From the NCBI RefSeq assembly GCF_014199625.1, contig NZ_JACHNY010000002.1, positions 248,001 through 312,000 of the forward strand: 64,000 nt of DNA, written 5' to 3'. Origin of the DNA: Sphingomonas abaci (lineage in GTDB: Bacteria > Pseudomonadota > Alphaproteobacteria > Sphingomonadales > Sphingomonadaceae). This document shows, one piece after another, positions 35,560 through 44,032 of the stretch. How positions within the stretch are numbered: the first letter of the stretch is position 1; every line of letters begins with the position of its first letter. The notes beneath the pieces were generated by a model, which made no database searches, was not told the DNA's origin, and saw only the letters and a list, made by a program, of their open reading frames with translations. The position numbers and the translations under genes were made by a program.

Positions 35560-37863
35560 TCACTCTCCCGGATGGCGGAAGGTGGACTCGCCCAATTGCA
35601 CCGTCACCGACTGGCCTGGGTCGCCCGCCGAATCCGCCAGTGTCACGGTGTAGCGGCCGGCCGCGACGTGCCAGCTGCGCGTGGCGGGGTCGAAGGTGGC
35701 GAGCAGCCGCGGGTCGATCGTCACCGCGGCGGTGTCGCGGGCGCCGGGAGCCAGGTCGAACTTGCGGAACGCGCCCAGCCGGCGCGGCGCTTCCCAACCC
35801 CGTCCGGCGACATAGACCTGCGCCACCGTCTTGCCCGCGACCGTGCCGCTGTTGGTGACGGTGAAGCGTGCCGCGATGCCGCGACCGCTGGGCTCGGCGG
35901 TGAGACCGCTGAGCGCAAAGCGCGAGTAGGACAGGCCATAGCCGAACGGGAAGAGCGGCTTGGCCCCGGTCTTCTCAAACCATTTATAGCCAACCGCCGC
36001 GCCGTCCTTGTCATAGTCGCTGACCGGATGCGAATCGCTGTCCAGCTTGGGATCGCCCTCCAGCACCGGCCGGGGCAGTTGCGCGACCGACGCGGGGAAG
36101 GTGACCGGCAGGCGCCCCGACGGATTGACCTCGCCGGTCAGCACGCGCGCGATCGCCTCGCCCCCCGACGTGCCGGGATACCAGGCCTCCAGCACCGCGC
36201 CGACCCTGGACAGCCACGGCATCACCACCGGCCCGCCCGTCTCCAGCACGACGACGGTGTTGCGGTTCGCCTTCGCCACCGCGTCGATCAACCTGTCCTG
36301 ACCAGCCGGCAGGTTGAGGTCGGGCGCGTCGAGCGACTCGCCGGTCCATTGCTCGCCGAACACGATCACCATGTCCGCCTTGCGTGCGGCGGCCGCAGTG
36401 GCGGCGACGTCCTTGCCGTCGAGATAGGTGACCGTGGCACCGGTACGCGCCTGCAACGCCTTCATCGGCGAGGAGGGGTGGTAGAGCTTGGGACCGGGAA
36501 AGCCGCTGGCATGTTCGTCGGGCACGATCAGGCCGTTGGTCGGGCCACCATGCGGATAGACCTGGCTGGAGCCGCCGCCCGACAACACGCCGACATCGGC
36601 ATGGCTGCCGACGATCAGGATCGAACGGACCGACTTGGCGATCGGCAGCAGGCCCGGCCGGTTCTTGAGCAGGACGATGCCTTCCTCCGCATCGGCGCGG
36701 GTGACGGCGGCGTGGCCGGCATAGTCGATCGTCGCGGATCGGTCGCCCTGCACCGGATGATCGAACAGGCCGTTGGCGAACATCGCGTACAGCACGCGGC
36801 GGGCCATGTCGTCGGCGCGGGCCTGGCTGACATGGCCATTGTTCACCGCCTCGCGCAGCGCGTCAGCGAAATAGGGTGAGCGGTCGAACGCCCAGCCGGA
36901 CTGCTGGTCCAATCCGGCATTCGCCGCCTCGCTGGTCGAATGGGTCGCGCCCCAATCGCTCATCACATAGCCCTTGAAGCCCCAGTCCTGCTTCAGCACC
37001 TTGTTGAGCAGCCAGTCATTCTCGCAGGCATAGGCGCCGTTGACGCGGTTGTAGGAACACATCACCGATCCCGGCTGGCCGACCTCATTGGCGATTTCGA
37101 AGGCCAGCAGGTCCGATTGCCGCCCCGCCTGCTCGCCGATGCGGTGGTCCATGACCATCCGGTTCGTCTCTTGGTCGTTGAAGGCATAATGCTTCATCGT
37201 CGAGACGACATGCTGCGATTGGATGCCGCGGATCTCATGGCCGGTGATGATGCCGGCGAGCAGCGGGTCCTCGCCGCTATATTCGAAGTTGCGGCCGTTG
37301 CGCGGTTCGCGGATCAGGTTCATGCCGCCGGCCAATTGCACGTTGAAGCCCGACAGGAACGCCTCGTTGCCGATCATCGCGCCGCCCGCCTGCGCCAGCT
37401 CCGGGTTCCAGGTGGCGGCAGTCGCCAGACCCGAGGGCAGCGAAGTGCGCAGGCGCGGCGTCGGCCCGCGTTGGCTGGCGACCCCGACGCCGGCATCGGT
37501 CTGCCACTGGGCGGGGATCCCCAGGCGCGGGATGCCGGGCACGATGCCGGCGGAGCCGGGCAGGCCGTCCTTGGGGAACACCCAGTTCTTGGTCGCGGTG
37601 CGCAGCCAGTCGGCCTGGGTCGAGAAATAGCCGAACGTCAGTTGCAGCTTCTCCGCCAGCGTCATCTGCTTGAGCAGCAGGTCGGCGCGCTGTCCTGGCG
37701 ACAGGGCGGCGTTCATCCAGGGCCGCTCCCTCGGGCCCTCGGTCGGGGCGGCGGCGGCCTGGGGCGCATTGTTGGTCGTCTGCGCGACGGCGATGCCGGC
37801 CGGCACGAGGGTGAGGATCGTGGCGGCGGACAGCAGCAGGCGCGAGAAGGTCGGACGGATCAT
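35560..37863 (-). CDS. glycoside hydrolase family 3, beta-glucosidase/xylosidase type
   Basis: The 767-residue exported enzyme has a signal peptide (RLLLSAATILTLVPAGIAVAQ). The GH3 barrel contains GIPRLGIPAQWQTDAGVGVA, STMKHYAFNDQETNR and the nucleophile Asp in FKGYVMSDWGATHS. A second alpha/beta domain (ILIVGSHADVGVLSGGGSSQVYP) and a C-terminal fibronectin-III-like domain follow (VAQVYVAGRGWEAPRRLGAFRKF). It releases terminal beta-linked sugars in the periplasm. The exact linkage is uncertain. Start ATG 37863; the upstream neighbour on the strand is the GH31 gene. Confidence 0.92.
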   Translation of the reverse strand: MIRPTFSRLLLSAATILTLVPAGIAVAQTTNNAPQAAAAPTEGPRERPWMNAALSPGQRADLLLKQMTLAEKLQLTFGYFSTQADWLRTATKNWVFPKDGLPGSAGIVPGIPRLGIPAQWQTDAGVGVASQRGPTPRLRTSLPSGLATAATWNPELAQAGGAMIGNEAFLSGFNVQLAGGMNLIREPRNGRNFEYSGEDPLLAGIITGHEIRGIQSQHVVSTMKHYAFNDQETNRMVMDHRIGEQAGRQSDLLAFEIANEVGQPGSVMCSYNRVNGAYACENDWLLNKVLKQDWGFKGYVMSDWGATHSTSEAANAGLDQQSGWAFDRSPYFADALREAVNNGHVSQARADDMARRVLYAMFANGLFDHPVQGDRSATIDYAGHAAVTRADAEEGIVLLKNRPGLLPIAKSVRSILIVGSHADVGVLSGGGSSQVYPHGGPTNGLIVPDEHASGFPGPKLYHPSSPMKALQARTGATVTYLDGKDVAATAAAARKADMVIVFGEQWTGESLDAPDLNLPAGQDRLIDAVAKANRNTVVVLETGGPVVMPWLSRVGAVLEAWYPGTSGGEAIARVLTGEVNPSGRLPVTFPASVAQLPRPVLEGDPKLDSDSHPVSDYDKDGAAVGYKWFEKTGAKPLFPFGYGLSYSRFALSGLTAEPSGRGIAARFTVTNSGTVAGKTVAQVYVAGRGWEAPRRLGAFRKFDLAPGARDTAAVTIDPRLLATFDPATRSWHVAAGRYTVTLADSAGDPGQSVTVQLGESTFRHPGE

Positions 37864-37964
37864 CAAGGTCTCACAGTCGGATAGGGGCGGGCCGCAGGGC
37901 AGGGAGATGGTCAACCATCCTAGGCGATGCGTCGCGCGGGCATCAATCGGGAAAACCGGCGCTT

Positions 37965-38010
37965 GGCGAGCCGCCGCCGGACGTCGAACGGCGCCGGGCG
38001 GCGGCTCGCC
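37965..38010. terminator. hairpin after the GH31 gene
   Basis: Exactly complementary 14-base arms (37965-37978 and 37997-38010, GGCGAGCCGCCGCC type) flank an 18-base loop just past the GH31 stop. A TTTT run follows on the minus strand about 10 bases further. It may end or attenuate GH31 transcription before the GH3 gene. Confidence 0.6.
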
Positions 38011-38016
38011 TGGACC

Positions 38017-40344
38017 TTATTTCGCGCCCATCACCTGCACCAGCGACGCGGCATTCTGGCCGGTCGGCAGCTTGCCGTCGGCGGAGAGTCGACCGGCGCG
38101 GTCGTCCCAGCGCAGCGTCGCGCTGCTGCCGTTCTTGCCGCCCTTGTAGGCATTGCTCACGCCGTCATCGTCGTAGAGGGTGAAGTGCGCGTCGGCGCCC
38201 GGATAGACGCGGATGCTCTCCAGCGGCTGGCGCGTCGCGGTGCTGGATACGGCCGCACCCATCGGCACGATCGACCCGGCCCGCACGAACAGCGGGATGC
38301 GGTCGATCGGGGCGGCGACGGTCACGGTCTGGCCGCCACGATGCTTTTCGTTGGTCCAATAATCATACCAGTCCGCGCCGGCCGGCAGATAGACCGCGCG
38401 GCTGGTCTGGCCCTGTTCGGTGACCGGCGCGACCAGGAAGGCGGGGCCGAACATATATTCGTCGCCCATCGTCGCGACATTGGGGTCGTTGGGGAAGTCC
38501 ATGAACAGCGCGCGCATGAACGGTGCGCCGCTGTCATAGGTATGCCGCCCCAGCGCATAGAGATAGGGCATCAGCGCATAGCGCAGCTTCAGGAAGCCGG
38601 CGAGCACCGGCTCGGCGGCCGTGCCATATTCCCACAAGGCCGTCCCCGGACGCTGGCCATGGATGCGCAGCGTCGGCGTGAACACGCTATAGGCGAACCA
38701 GCGGGTGAACAGCTCCGGATAGTCCGTATAATCCGGGGCCATGGCGGTCGCGCCGGCCGGATCGAGCAGCACCGGCTTCTCCGCCTTGGGGCCGCTCGGC
38801 CATTGCCAGCCGCCGATGTCGCTGCCCCAATAGGCCATGCCGGTCGCGGTGAAGCCCAGGCCGGCCGGCACCTGGCGGCGATAGGCCTCCCAGTTCGACT
38901 TGATGTCCGACGACCAGAACAGCGCGCCGTTGCGCTGCACGCCCAGATAGGCGGCGCGGGACAGGATCAGGTTGCGCAAGCCCGGCCGGTCGCGCGCCGA
39001 TCCCTCCGCCACGCCATTGGTGTGCACCAGCGGGAAGAGGTTGTGATAGCGATCGCCCGAGCCGATCGCGTAGAAATTGCCGTCCGGCACTAGGTCGGGT
39101 TCGGTCTCGTCCAGCCAGAACCAATCGAAGCCCTGGCTTGCGATATTGTCGCGGATCCGCTCCCAGAACCAGGCGCGCGCCTCGGGATTGGTGCTGTCGA
39201 TCAGCGCGCCGGCGCGGTCGCTGCGCACGGGCAGGCCATCGACCGTCTTGCCGTCCTTGTCCTTCAGCAGCCAGCCCTTGCTGTCGAGCAGGTTGAAATA
39301 GCGCGACTCCTTTTCGAACCGGGGCCAGACGCTGATGATCGAGCGCATCCCCATGGCCTTGAGCTGGTCGTTCATCCCCTTGGGGTCGGGGAAATAGGTC
39401 CGGTCGATGTCGAGCTGGCCCATCCGCGTCCAGTAGAACCAGTCGAGCACCATCACGTCGAGCGGCAGGTTGCGGCTGCGATAGCCCTGCGCGATGTCGA
39501 GCAGTTCCTTCTGGCTCTCGTAGCGCGCCTTGCTCTGGATCAGGCCGAATGCCGCCTTGGGCGGCAGCGGCGTGCGGCCGGTCAGGCGCGCATAGCCGGC
39601 ATAGAGGTCGTCCGCCGTCGCGCCGGTGATGACGAAGAAGGAGACACGCTCGCCGACTTCGGACTGCCAATGCGTGGCGTTGCCCAGACCGGGCGACACG
39701 GTGGTCGCGGACGGATTGTCCCAGACGATGCCATAGCCCTTGTTGGTGACCATGAAGGGCACGCAAACCGTCTCGCCGGCCGGCGCATCGTAATTGTGGC
39801 GGCAATCGATGGTGCGGCCCTTCAGGTCGAGTTGCCCCTCCTGGTTCTGGCCCAGGCCGTAATAATGCTCGCCCGGCTGCACGGCGAAGCTGGCGCCGAC
39901 GCGGAACGTCTTTTCGCCGTTCACGACATGCGGGGCCATTTCCCAGCCGGTCATCTCGGTGACGGTCGCCCCGCGCGCATCGGCGACGCGGATTGATACC
40001 GGGGGCAGGGCGGGCGCGAAATAGCGCTGCATCTGGGTCGGCGCCTTCGGCCATGCCTGCGCGTTCACGGTCAGCGTCATCGCGCCCGAGGCGAAGCTGT
40101 CGCCCGCCGCCTCGCTGCGATGGGTCCAGCCGGTGGCGTCGGGTTTCGCGTTCGGCCCTTCGCCCGGCGGCGCATCGACTTGCGTCCGATCGGTCGCGAT
40201 CGTCACGCGGACGATGTTGGGCGCATAGGGCTCGATCGACACCAGGCTGCCGTGCCGGTCCAGCGTCGCCAGCGGTGCCGCCCAGGCCGGAGCCGCCATC
40301 ACCAGCGCCAAAGCGGTCGCGGCTCCGGTCAGAATTGCTCGCAT
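38017..40344 (-). CDS. glycoside hydrolase family 31, alpha-xylosidase/alpha-glucosidase type
   Basis: The 775-residue exported enzyme starts at ATG 40344 with AGGGGA upstream and a signal peptide (GAATALALVMAAPAWA). GH31 blocks are SKARYESQKELLDIAQGYR, LPLDVMVLDWFYWTRMGQLD, the nucleophile in FDWFWLDETEPD, the acid/base region ALFWSSDIKSNWEAYRRQ, and MAYWGSDIGGWQW. The C-terminal beta domain ends near LRWDDRAG. The WFYW and long catalytic loops resemble alpha-xylosidases that strip xyloglucan oligosaccharides. The specificity is inference. Confidence 0.9.
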   Translation of the reverse strand: MRAILTGAATALALVMAAPAWAAPLATLDRHGSLVSIEPYAPNIVRVTIATDRTQVDAPPGEGPNAKPDATGWTHRSEAAGDSFASGAMTLTVNAQAWPKAPTQMQRYFAPALPPVSIRVADARGATVTEMTGWEMAPHVVNGEKTFRVGASFAVQPGEHYYGLGQNQEGQLDLKGRTIDCRHNYDAPAGETVCVPFMVTNKGYGIVWDNPSATTVSPGLGNATHWQSEVGERVSFFVITGATADDLYAGYARLTGRTPLPPKAAFGLIQSKARYESQKELLDIAQGYRSRNLPLDVMVLDWFYWTRMGQLDIDRTYFPDPKGMNDQLKAMGMRSIISVWPRFEKESRYFNLLDSKGWLLKDKDGKTVDGLPVRSDRAGALIDSTNPEARAWFWERIRDNIASQGFDWFWLDETEPDLVPDGNFYAIGSGDRYHNLFPLVHTNGVAEGSARDRPGLRNLILSRAAYLGVQRNGALFWSSDIKSNWEAYRRQVPAGLGFTATGMAYWGSDIGGWQWPSGPKAEKPVLLDPAGATAMAPDYTDYPELFTRWFAYSVFTPTLRIHGQRPGTALWEYGTAAEPVLAGFLKLRYALMPYLYALGRHTYDSGAPFMRALFMDFPNDPNVATMGDEYMFGPAFLVAPVTEQGQTSRAVYLPAGADWYDYWTNEKHRGGQTVTVAAPIDRIPLFVRAGSIVPMGAAVSSTATRQPLESIRVYPGADAHFTLYDDDGVSNAYKGGKNGSSATLRWDDRAGRLSADGKLPTGQNAASLVQVMGAK

Positions 40345-40448
40345 GTGCTTGTCATCCCCTCGATCTCTTCCACGGACCGATACCATAATGACGGCGGCAG
40401 GCGAGGGGGGAATAGTCGTATAAATAGGCCGGAGTCGATTGCGGGGGC

Positions 40449-41276
40449 TTATCGCGTCGGCACCTCCTCCTTGACCTGGGCATGGGCGAGCAGCGCGAAC
40501 AGCCCGGTGCCGCCGATGATGTTGCCGAGCAGCGCCGGGCCGATAAAGCCAAACGCCACCCAGCCGACCGAGGCATCGCCATGCCAGAGCAGCAGGAACG
40601 CCTCGGTCGCGCCGGCGATAACATGCGCGAAGCCGCTGATCGAGATGGCATAGGTCACGGCGAAAACGATCCAGAAGCCGCTGCCTTCGGTCGCCGAGCG
40701 AATCCAGGCGATCGAGGCGATGAGGAGGCCGGCGGGGATCGCCTGCATCAGCGTCTCCAGCGGTGACCGCTCCAGCAGCGTGCGCGATACCGCGACCATC
40801 GCTTCCAGTGTCTCCATTGACTGGACATGGCCGTGGACGGCGAGGCCGGCGGCCGCCGCCGCGCCCAGCATGTTGCCAATCAGGACGATGCCCCACAGCC
40901 GGCCCAGCGCTCCCAGCCCCCGCCGGCTGGGTTTGCGCAAGACCGGCAGGACCGCGACCGCCGTGTGCTCGGTGAAGAGTTGCAACCGTCCGAGGATGAC
41001 GATCAGGAATCCGAACGGATAGCCCAGGTGGACGACCGCATCGGCCCAGGGTGCGTCCGGCAGATAGTGGCGCAGCGCGCCGCTGACCCATAACGATGCC
41101 ATGATCATCAATCCCGCCGCGAAGGCGGCCCAGAACAGCGAACTGGACGGGCGCTCCAATTCATCCTCGCCCTGTTCGATCACCGCGCCATAGACGACGC
41201 GCGCGGACGGCGCGCTTCGCTCGTCCGCCTCCTGACGTTCCTCATTCCGTTCCTGCGTGGTCCGTGTATCCGCCAT
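40449..41276 (-). CDS. formate/nitrite transporter family channel
   Basis: The 275-residue inner-membrane protein has six predicted helices after a charged N-terminal stretch of about 50 residues rich in Glu, Gln and Arg. FNT-type blocks include FPFGFLIVILGRLQLFTEHT (motif LF(T/S)E region), GIVLIGNMLGAAAAA and AFGFIGPALLGNIIGGTGLFALL. Such channels pass formate, nitrite or related anions; the substrate here is unknown. The start is ATG 41276 behind GGGAG. It is divergent from the rhodopsin gene with a 177-base gap and upstream of GH31. Confidence 0.87.
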   Translation of the reverse strand: MADTRTTQERNEERQEADERSAPSARVVYGAVIEQGEDELERPSSSLFWAAFAAGLMIMASLWVSGALRHYLPDAPWADAVVHLGYPFGFLIVILGRLQLFTEHTAVAVLPVLRKPSRRGLGALGRLWGIVLIGNMLGAAAAAGLAVHGHVQSMETLEAMVAVSRTLLERSPLETLMQAIPAGLLIASIAWIRSATEGSGFWIVFAVTYAISISGFAHVIAGATEAFLLLWHGDASVGWVAFGFIGPALLGNIIGGTGLFALLAHAQVKEEVPTR

Positions 41277-41358
41277 GCCGTTCACTCCCGTGTCGGCGCG
41301 CAACGCATCAGCGCAGCATAAGGGGAGGTCCGCCGCGTAAATTCCTGAAAACATGCAT

Positions 41359-41376
41359 CATGAACGATTATTCATG
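41359..41376. promoter_or_regulatory. inverted repeat upstream of the rhodopsin gene, candidate operator
   Basis: CATGAA and TTCATG flank a 6-base AT-rich centre (41359-41376) in the 177-base gap between the divergent channel and rhodopsin genes. The symmetry is exact in the arms. It could bind a dimeric regulator of either gene; none is identified. Confidence 0.35.
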
Positions 41377-41453
41377 GAGATCATTGATCCTGATCCACGT
41401 TGGCGGATCGGAAGGATCGGCGTCGGGTCGTTCCCTTCGGAGGGACTAGGATC

Positions 41454-42167
41454 GTGGACCAGACGTTATTCCTGATCGGCTTCGCCATCATGGCCTTGGG
41501 ATCGCTCGCCATCTACGCCAAGGGCAGCAAGGCGCCACCCGCGCGCCATCACACGTTGATGCATTCCAGCGTGCCGTTCATCGCCGCCACCGCCTATCTC
41601 GCCATGGCGTTCGGCATGGGGACGCTGGTGAGCCTGACCGGGTCGGTCACCTATCTGGCACGCTATGCCGACTGGTCGGTGACGACGCCGATCCTGCTCG
41701 CCGGGCTGGTGCTGCTCGCGTTTCACGAGCGCGGGCGGACGGGCGAGGTCGGCGGGTACCTGACTGCCATCATCGTGCTCGACGTGCTCATGATCGTCGC
41801 CGGGCTGGTCTCGTCGCTGGTCGAGGTGCCCGTGGTCAAATGGATCTGGTATCTGTGGTCCTGCGCGGCCTTCGCCGGCGTCCTCTACCTGCTCTGGGTG
41901 CCGCTCAAGGCGATCGCGAACGAGCGGGGCGGTGCGCTGGCCGCCGCCTATTCGAAGAACCTCGTCTTCCTGACCGTGATCTGGTTCCTCTATCCGATCG
42001 TCTTCCTGGTCGGGCCGGAGGGGCTGAAGATGATCTCCGACCCCGCCTCGGTCACGGCTATCCTGGTCATGGATGTGATCGCGAAGGTCGTCTATGCCTT
42101 CTATGCCGCCGCCAATCTGGACTCGGCCCTGGCCGGGGCGGAACCCGCCCGCAGCCCGCGCCGGTGA
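41454..42167 (+). CDS. light-driven proton-pump-type microbial rhodopsin (DTG motif)
   Basis: The 237-residue seven-helix protein starts at GTG 41454 with GGAGGGA upstream. Helix C reads RYADWSVTTPILLAG, with Arg70, Asp73 (proton acceptor, Asp85 of bacteriorhodopsin), Thr77 (Thr89) and Gly84 in place of the proton donor Asp96, so the motif is DTG. Helix G has MDVIAKVVYAF with Asp207 and the retinal Schiff-base Lys211. These residues support an outward proton pump lacking a carboxylic donor, as known for a small DTG group in Pseudomonas and sphingomonads (from memory). The stop overlaps the blh start in GTGA, so the pigment and its chromophore enzyme are coupled. Upstream lies a candidate operator. 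Confidence 0.93.
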   Translation: MDQTLFLIGFAIMALGSLAIYAKGSKAPPARHHTLMHSSVPFIAATAYLAMAFGMGTLVSLTGSVTYLARYADWSVTTPILLAGLVLLAFHERGRTGEVGGYLTAIIVLDVLMIVAGLVSSLVEVPVVKWIWYLWSCAAFAGVLYLLWVPLKAIANERGGALAAAYSKNLVFLTVIWFLYPIVFLVGPEGLKMISDPASVTAILVMDVIAKVVYAFYAAANLDSALAGAEPARSPRR

Positions 42168-43015
42168 CCCGCGCGGGCCCGGCCACCGGCTGGACCGGGC
42201 TGCTGCTGGCGGCGAGCGCGGCATCGGTCGCGCCCCTGCCGGTGCAACTCGGCTTCGCGGTCGTGGCGATCGGCGTCATCGGCATGGCCCATGGCGCAAG
42301 CGACCTGGCGATCGTCGCGCCGGGCCGGCGGCCGCTGTTCCTGGCCTGTTACCTGACCGCCGCCGGCGTGTGCCTGGTCTGGTGGCTATGCGATCCGGCC
42401 GCCGCCATGCCGATGTTCCTGCTCGCCTCGGCCCTGCATTTCGGACTGGAGGATGCGCCCGGCGGCGGTGTGGCCGAACGCGCGGTGCGGGGCATCGGGC
42501 TGGTCGCCGTGCCGGCGGTGCTGCATCCGGCCAGCCTTGCCATCCTGCTCGCCAGCGCCACCGGCAGCGCCGACCTGACGCCGACGATGGTCGAGACGAT
42601 GCGTCCGCTCGGCGCGCTGGCCGGCGGCGCGATGCTGGCCATGGCCGCGTGGCGGCGCGATGGGCGGCTGATGGCGGGCACGTTCGCGCTGCTGCTGCCG
42701 CCGCCGCTGGTCGGCTTCTCGCTCGGCTTCCTGATCCTACACGCCCTGCCCCAGACACGGGTCCGGCAGGCGCGGATCGGGTGCCGCACGACGACCGACT
42801 ATCTGCGCGCGGTCGCGCCGATCCTCGCCCTGGCGTTGGCGATGGCCGGGCTGTGTGCGCTGCTGCTGGTGCGCCGGCATGGCGGCGTCGAGATCCTGTT
42901 CGCCTGCATGGCGGCGCTCGCCGTGCCCCACCTGCTGGTGACGCCGTGGTTCGAGCCGGCGGCGTGGGCCGCCGTCCCGGTCAGGCGAGCGGTCCGTTGG
43001 CGACCGGCGGATTGA
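42164..43015 (+). CDS. blh: beta-carotene 15,15'-dioxygenase, Brp/Blh family
   Basis: The 283-residue polytopic membrane enzyme cleaves beta-carotene into two retinals. Family histidines expected to bind iron appear in GMAHGASDL (His43), LHFGLED (His92), ILHALPQT (His193) and VPHLLVTPW (His256). The start is GTG 42164, overlapping the rhodopsin stop. No carotenoid-synthesis genes are in the window, so beta-carotene must come from elsewhere in the genome. Its last 35 bases overlap the end of the convergent GH43 gene. Confidence 0.9.
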   Translation: MTRAGPATGWTGLLLAASAASVAPLPVQLGFAVVAIGVIGMAHGASDLAIVAPGRRPLFLACYLTAAGVCLVWWLCDPAAAMPMFLLASALHFGLEDAPGGGVAERAVRGIGLVAVPAVLHPASLAILLASATGSADLTPTMVETMRPLGALAGGAMLAMAAWRRDGRLMAGTFALLLPPPLVGFSLGFLILHALPQTRVRQARIGCRTTTDYLRAVAPILALALAMAGLCALLLVRRHGGVEILFACMAALAVPHLLVTPWFEPAAWAAVPVRRAVRWRPAD

Positions 43016-44015
43016 ACAGCGGCACCCCGTCCGCCGTGTAGCGGATCGGCTGGACGCGGGTATGGCGGTTCGGGTCGAACAGTGGATCGCCCTTGATCGC
43101 TTCATAGTCGCGGGCGTGATAGACCAGCATGTCTCGTCCGCGCTCATCGACCGTGAAGCTGTTATGGCCGGGACCATAGATCTTGTGCGCGGGCGAACTC
43201 GTCATCACCGGCACCCGGCTTTTGCTCCAGGCGGCGGGGTCCATGATGTCGGCATCGTCGCGCGCGGTCAGCATCCCCATGCAATAGCGCGCATCGGTGG
43301 CGCTGGCCGAATAGGTCAGGAACAGCCGGCCGTTGCGCGCCAGCAGGGCAGGGGCCTCGTTGACCTTGTAGCCCCGAACTTCCCAGCCGAGGGTCGGCAC
43401 GGACAGGCGCGCCGGCTTCGCCGCCAGCGTCAACGGGGTGGCCAGCGGGGCCAGATAGAGGTTGGAGTTGGTCTCGATGCCCGGCTCGCGTTGCGCCCAG
43501 GCGAGATAGCGGGTGCCGCGATGGACGAAGCTGGTCGAATCAAGGTTGAAGCTGTCCCAGGGCGTCTGCAACTCGCCCAGGACGGTCCAGCGCCCGGTCA
43601 TCGGATCGGCGCCGTCGCACGTCACCGCATAGGTGCGGATGCGGAACACGTCCGCGCCGCCGCCGCTGGGCCCGGCGGCGAAATACATGATCCAGCGGCC
43701 ATCGATGAGGTGCAGCTCCGGCGCCCAAAGAAAGCCCGACATCGGCCCGCTCGCCTGATGTCGCCACAGCACCGCTTCCCGCGCGGTCGTCAGCCCGGCG
43801 AGCGTGCGCGCGCGGCGCAGCACCAGCCGGTCATATTCGGGCACCGATCCGGTCATGTAATACCAGCCGTCGGTGTGGCGGAAGATTTGCGCATCGGCGC
43901 GTTGACGCACCAGCGGATTGACGATGCCGGCGGGTGCGCGGGTGCGGGCCAGCGCCGGTGCGGCGGCGGTCAGCGCCCCACCGGCCAGGACCAGGCGGCG
44001 TGTCGGATGGGTCAT
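42981..44015 (-). CDS. glycoside hydrolase family 43 (first of two)
   Basis: The 344-residue exported enzyme has a twin-arginine-type signal (HPTRRLVLAGGALTAAAPALA). The five-bladed propeller shows the general-base Asp in QRADAQIFRHTDGWYYMTGS, WAPELHLIDGRWIMYFAAG, the pKa-modulating Asp region NLDSTSF, and the acid Glu in KVNEAPALL. The metal/His blade is YGPGHNSFTVDERGRDMLVYH. It probably removes arabinofuranosyl (or xylosyl) residues. The start chosen is ATG 44015, because AGGAGA lies 9 bases before it; ATG 44036 in ATGA overlap with the preceding gene would add seven residues. Confidence 0.88.
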   Translation of the reverse strand: MTHPTRRLVLAGGALTAAAPALARTRAPAGIVNPLVRQRADAQIFRHTDGWYYMTGSVPEYDRLVLRRARTLAGLTTAREAVLWRHQASGPMSGFLWAPELHLIDGRWIMYFAAGPSGGGADVFRIRTYAVTCDGADPMTGRWTVLGELQTPWDSFNLDSTSFVHRGTRYLAWAQREPGIETNSNLYLAPLATPLTLAAKPARLSVPTLGWEVRGYKVNEAPALLARNGRLFLTYSASATDARYCMGMLTARDDADIMDPAAWSKSRVPVMTSSPAHKIYGPGHNSFTVDERGRDMLVYHARDYEAIKGDPLFDPNRHTRVQPIRYTADGVPLFNPPVANGPLA

Positions 44016-44032
44016 CAACGGTCTCTCCTGCG

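Noticed and set aside
41410..41432. Possible EcfG (general stress) promoter, GGAAG followed by CGTT, before the rhodopsin gene
   Set aside because: The spacing is only 14 bases where 16-17 is expected and the -35 element is imperfect.
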